Positions 28,564 through 32,337 of a DNA stretch of 32,337 nucleotides are shown here, piece after piece. Source of the stretch: Chara braunii. Taxonomy: Eukaryota; Streptophyta; Charophyceae; Charales; Characeae. Numbering within the stretch: the first letter of the stretch is position 1; the number at the start of each line of letters is the position of its first letter. Below the pieces are notes generated by a model. It was not told the DNA's origin, made no database searches, and was given only the letters and a program-made list of their open reading frames with translations. The DNA lies in assembly GCA_003427395.1 (NCBI GenBank), contig BFEA01000090.1, forward strand, positions 1,308,622-1,340,958, read 5' to 3'. Both the position numbers and the translations under genes were made by a program.

Positions 28564-30273
28564 ATTACTACCACTACTACTTCCTGCACCACCCTTCATC
28601 TGTGCTGCTCGAGTGTGGAGATTTCTTCCGTGTTCGCCTCCCTTTTGCTAGTGTGAAAGTCAAATCTTAGGCCCCCCATCTCTTTGGGTGCGTCAAGCAT
28701 ATATCCATCTTACGTGTTCACATGTTGATTGAATCTTCTCGAGAGCTCCTGCCTCACCTTCCCCGTCGGATTGACCTCAGCTGCCAGCATGTCCAATAGC
28801 TGATCTGGGACATGAAACATTAGACAAAAAGAGTGGCCACACATACGTCTGCTTACCAAAAGCAGACTGAATTGTTGTGCAGGGGCAGTGAAAGAGTCAT
28901 AACAGGGATTAGAATAACCTGGGATCCAGTGGGAGGCAAAATAGGACAGGACGAAATGGATAGTTCGGGCGATGACAAGCCGAGCCAAAGCCAGAGTTTG
29001 TGGTGCAGTGGTTACCTCAATGACTGCATGAAGAATGCCTGGCAAGCACGCCAAACAAAGAGTGTCCCAGTGGCAGGCAACGACAAGGGAGGATGGTTAT
29101 CACAGGTAAGCATGCATCTACTATGAGGTCCTTGGCAGCCAATTGGCCATGCAATTTCAGGAGATGCACAAATTGGATGCGTGTGGACTCCACACTCCTC
29201 TTCACACACAGCAGCAGAGGCCATCCCGCATAACTGGTCCACGAGCACATCATGATGGTCACAACCAAGAACCATTATGCCAGTCTCCTCGCACAAGGCG
29301 AGGCCACAGAGAGTGAAGGCATCTCTGCCATGCAAAGAGAGCACATGGATCACAGTGTAAACCTGTGTGCAGTTCTCACAAACAAAATCAGAACAGCAGC
29401 CAAAATATCTCCGAATCGAATGAGGGCTTCCACCATGACGGCATCAGCATCACTCCGCAGCTATATCGTTGTTCAGAGACGCAAATCAGAGAAGCGTGGT
29501 TGCCACGTTGAGGTCTACCAGGTATACAGCAGGCACGGACGTAACGCTCTTGCTCCACGTTCTCACCCTGGAAGGCATAGCGCATCTCAGATCGGCGGTG
29601 ATACATCACCGCAGCCTGCACGATCTTAACAGTAAAGCTTCCTGTTGTTCGCGAGTAATTAGCATCCTCTGGGTATCGGATGATGATCTTGGTGCAACAA
29701 ATCGCGTTCAAGAGATGACGTGAAAATGCAATTGACAGAAAATTTCAGCGACAGTGCCGATAAGTGCGGTATGTTTGCAAAACACAATAGCAGCAAAACT
29801 GCACAATGGTTAGGGGCATCCTATGAGTAGCCAGTGGTAGGAAGGCCAGCACGATGACCCGTATCAGTGTGTGCTTCACCTATTTGCAAGATGCTCAAGT
29901 GATGCACCAGACCATGAAGCTCATGTCCAATTACTACAATTAATTCGTTAAATCACCCATCCAATTGAAAGGATTCATGTACCTCAGAGTCCCGGTCCGG
30001 GCCAGAAGTCCCATTTTTTTCCACTGTACCATATTCCCATCCAGTACGCCGTACATTCTAGGTCTATGCAGTCCTAGACGTCTGTCTGCCATCTGTCAGT
30101 TGCAGCTCAGTCCGGGGGAGGTCCAACAACATTTCAGATTGTTCAAGGCCGACCGCGGCTGCACGTACCGGGCCGACACCAGGGTTCACAATTCAAGGCT
30201 GCAGCGAAGTACAAAAGTCCGGCACCAGAGTTCACTTGTGTGTTACAGCGACGGATAAGCAGTCAACAGGAGA
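28564..30273. other. Mixed region with short exon-like segments, no gene recognised
   Basis: Minus-strand segments with splice-like borders occur. One is 28804-28758 ('tgtcccag' acceptor, GTGAGG donor, coding 'QLLDMLAAEVNPTGK'). Another near 29465-29390 encodes 'LRSDADAVMVEALIRFGDIL' followed by a GTGAGA donor. They do not assemble into a recognisable protein and could be chance. Confidence 0.3.
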
Positions 30274-30294
30274 GCGCGCGCGCGTGCGCGCGCG

Positions 30295-30343
<49 letters not shown>
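30274..30343. repeat. (GC)n-(GA)n compound tract, potential Z-DNA
   Basis: Alternating GC from 30274 to about 30310, interrupted by one GTG, then GA to 30343. The GC part is a strong candidate for left-handed DNA. The adjoining GA part can form a triplex. Confidence 0.95.
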
Positions 30344-30348
<5 letters not shown>

Positions 30349-31449
30349 GTGAGCAGCGGATTACTCCGAGAGGGAGACTCCAAGGCCTGTGTGAACTTAA
30401 GAGTAGGGACACAGAGAACCAAGAGAGAGAAGTGACGTACTGTGTTGTATTTGAGTGGCCATAGCCACAAGCCACAAGCTTGGAGAAGACAGTTCTGCGT
30501 GCTTGCATCCATTCGCAAAGACTATATTCGAGACCATATCTAGTGTGTGCCTCATGTGCGTTGGGAGGGTGGTCTAAATTCACAATCACTATAATTGAAT
30601 CATCCACTTCGGGCTGTAAGACAGGCCGTGAGCTTTCTGCGGGGCCCAACATATTATCAAAACCAGAACAAGAGTGATGATGGCAGAGAAGCAGCAACCG
30701 ATACTGCCTGCTGCTCAAAGGAGGAACCCTGCAGAGCTGAGGAACAGCATTTGTGTGGTTCGACATGCGGTATCACCCATCCAGCTTTCCCAGCCCAAGT
30801 GAGTGGGTCCGTGTGCTGTCTACTATTTGATGAGTGGGATATCGATGGTTGCCCGCACTACATGCGGATCGTTTTAGCTTCATAACTTACCATCAGGCTC
30901 CGAACTGTCGAGTGCAGTCCTTTGTTTGGCTATCGTAATTCGTTCCATGCCATCCCGGTGTAGAGCTTCCGTTCACGCTGGCCGCGGCGTCCCATTGAGT
31001 ATCACTTGTCCTTACCTGAGCAGTAAACCTGGAGATCAAGTAGCTGCAGCACTTAAGAAAGAAAGGAGTTTGAAGAGGGTTTTGAAGATGAGGGGGAGAG
31101 TTTCTTGGCTGGCTGCAATGTTAGGCCAGATAGAAGACGCAAAGCTCTTGGAGTCTCCAGCTTTCATTGACGACTCACTTGATTCCCCCCATAGCCTACC
31201 TTTTGTAACGACCCGCCAAAAACACAGACTGAGAACACTGCTGATTTCTGGGATTTGCCACTGGAATGAATGCCTTGTTGAAATTCCCACATTCTGCTGT
31301 GATTTCCATGTCTGTGTGTGTGTGTGCTTGCCTGCTGGTTTGCATGCCTGTCTGAGTGCTTGTCGGTTGAGTGTGTGTGTGACCCGCAAGGGTACTTGTT
31401 GGTTGCAAGGCCCCGCAGGGCCGGTACTTACCTGTGGCCGTGACTGTGA
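30344..31449. other. Unassigned region with open frames on both strands
   Basis: A minus frame spans 30766-30263 but ends in the GC/GA tract. Within it 'PEVDDSIIVIVNLDHPPNAH' looks protein-like. A plus frame at 30926-31528 includes 'KKERSLKRVLKMRGRVSWLA'. Strong minus-strand donor-like sites (GTAAGTTATG near 30885; GTAAGGACAAG near 31012) occur. No family was recognised and no gene model is offered. Confidence 0.3.
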
Positions 31450-31810
31450 AGGGTTGCAGGGGGAAAACACTCGAGTAGCGGGGGTAGGCCCGCGACACTT
31501 AGAGCAGAGGGGAAAAACACTCAAGTAGCAGGTAGGCCGGTACCACTGAAGTAGTGGTAGAAGTGTCGGGTACCGGAGGCCGAGCAGAAGAAGACAAAAA
31601 GTTGGCATTTTTAGAGGCCCAGTAGCGGTAGGATAGCGGTAGGCCGGTACCAGTCCAAGTAGCCCGGGCCTAGGGCCTGTACGGAGGATAGCAGAGCCTG
31701 CAATGATGTTTCCCTCCGAAAGGGAGGAGGTACCGGTTGCTGGGAGGCCGCTCGGCCTAGGAAGTCACCGCCCAGGAGGCCGGTAGGCCGCTGTAGGCCG
31801 CTATATCTCC
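31450..31810. repeat. GGTAGGCCGGTACC-rich low-complexity repeat cluster
   Basis: A ~50-bp direct repeat ('gggaaaacactcgagtagc' near 31461, 'ggggaaaaacactcaagtagc' near 31510) leads into many copies of 'gtaggccg', 'ggtaccgg' and 'taggccgct' to 31805. The dense GGTACC/CCGG palindromes suggest an expanded short-motif satellite. Confidence 0.7.
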
Positions 31811-32118
31811 AGGAAGAGCAAAGAGCTCTTCCTCATTTGCGGTGTGCAAGGATTGGTGACATGCTGCTGGAGTGCAGCGCTGGACTGGTGCAGCGCTGCT
31901 TGGAGGTGAAGGACCGCTGGAGCTCAGCCTGGCTATGGCGAGCAGTCCAGCTTGAGGAGGAGGAAGAAGGGGGCATGGTAGGAGAGTGGCGGGGCACTTA
32001 CCTGGCTATGGTAGACACCATCTTCATCACCTTGTTGGGCGCTGCATCTGGAAGGCCCCAGTTGGGGTAGTGCTGCACCAAGGAAGCTCGAGGTAGAGTC
32101 AGGCATGGCGGACCAGTC
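31811..32118. other. Unassigned; 77-codon plus-strand frame 31837-32070
   Basis: The frame starts at 31837 and contains an acidic run, 'LEEEEEGG', followed by a hydrophobic segment. No homologue is recognised and the surroundings are repetitive, so coding status is doubtful. Confidence 0.25.
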
Positions 32119-32245
32119 AGCAGCGGCATAGCTGCTTTGGGTTGTCCTTTGGACATCAGCGCAGCACCATAGCTGCTTTGGGTTGTCCTTTGGACATCAG
32201 CGCAGCACCATAGCTGCTTTGGGCTGTCCTTTGGACGTCAGGGCA
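32119..32245. repeat. 41-bp tandem repeat, three copies
   Basis: 'catagctgctttgggttgtc' begins at 32127, 32168 and 32209, each followed by 'ctttggacatcagcgcag' or a close variant. The third is slightly diverged. Confidence 0.95.
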
Positions 32246-32337
32246 AGGCCCTCATTAGTCCGCCATAGCCTATGCATGAGAGAGGAGGCTGAAGGAGGGA
32301 AGCCATAGCTATGGTGGACTGGTTGTTGTTGTTGTTG

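Noticed and set aside
30263-30766. 167-codon minus-strand frame
   Set aside because: About a third of it translates the GC/GA tract. The rest is protein-like only in part and unrecognised, so no gene was called.

Overview
This is nuclear DNA from a green plant or charophyte-type streptophyte alga. It is repeat-dense, has long introns and looks like an early draft assembly. The lineage call rests on one recognisable gene: a minus-strand kinase of the plant CRK/CDKC-like family (At1g54610/IBS1-type cyclin-dependent-kinase-related proteins), split by canonical GT-AG introns. Long introns crowded with small transposons fit a large-genome streptophyte. A charophyte such as Chara is possible but cannot be shown from this window.

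Layout. 1-2025: an inverted-repeat-bounded repeat, then a library artefact. The artefact is a 38-bp Nextera mate-pair junction adapter at 1879-1916 between two identical 109-bp copies of genomic sequence. 2026-6262: 3' flank of the kinase gene, pyrimidine-rich on the plus strand, with two long CT tracts and no supportable gene. 6263-13169: three kinase exons (13169-12852, 11704-11477, 7585-6263), which join in frame. They encode the second half of the kinase domain and a 440-residue C-terminal exon with an unusual Arg-Glu/Arg-Asp/His-rich tract. The two introns (1,147 and 3,891 bp) hold foldback elements, a GC-rich island, a mitochondrial-type tRNA-Gln pseudogene and a ~99-bp minisatellite. 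13170-32337: the upstream side of the gene. The exons for the kinase N-lobe (Gly-rich loop, VAIK lysine, C-helix) are not visible, so the upstream intron either runs more than 19 kb or the window contains unrelated sequence.

The upstream 19 kb is a collection of non-autonomous elements. These include several TIR/foldback families (one with 4-bp TTAA/TCAA target duplications and at least seven copies in the window), tRNA-derived SINEs with A-tails and two U6 snRNA retropseudogenes with A-rich tails. One U6 copy is split by a foldback element, which records insertion order and target site. Minisatellites with 149-, 53-, 45-, 67- and 41-bp periods are also present. Two stretches (25.4-27.1 kb and 28.7-31.1 kb) look coding-like but could not be identified.

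I found no operon, CRISPR array or obvious new enzymatic system. The strongest leads are the adapter chimera, the U6/MITE nest, the tRNA-Gln relic, the foldback families and the RE/RD-rich tail of the kinase.
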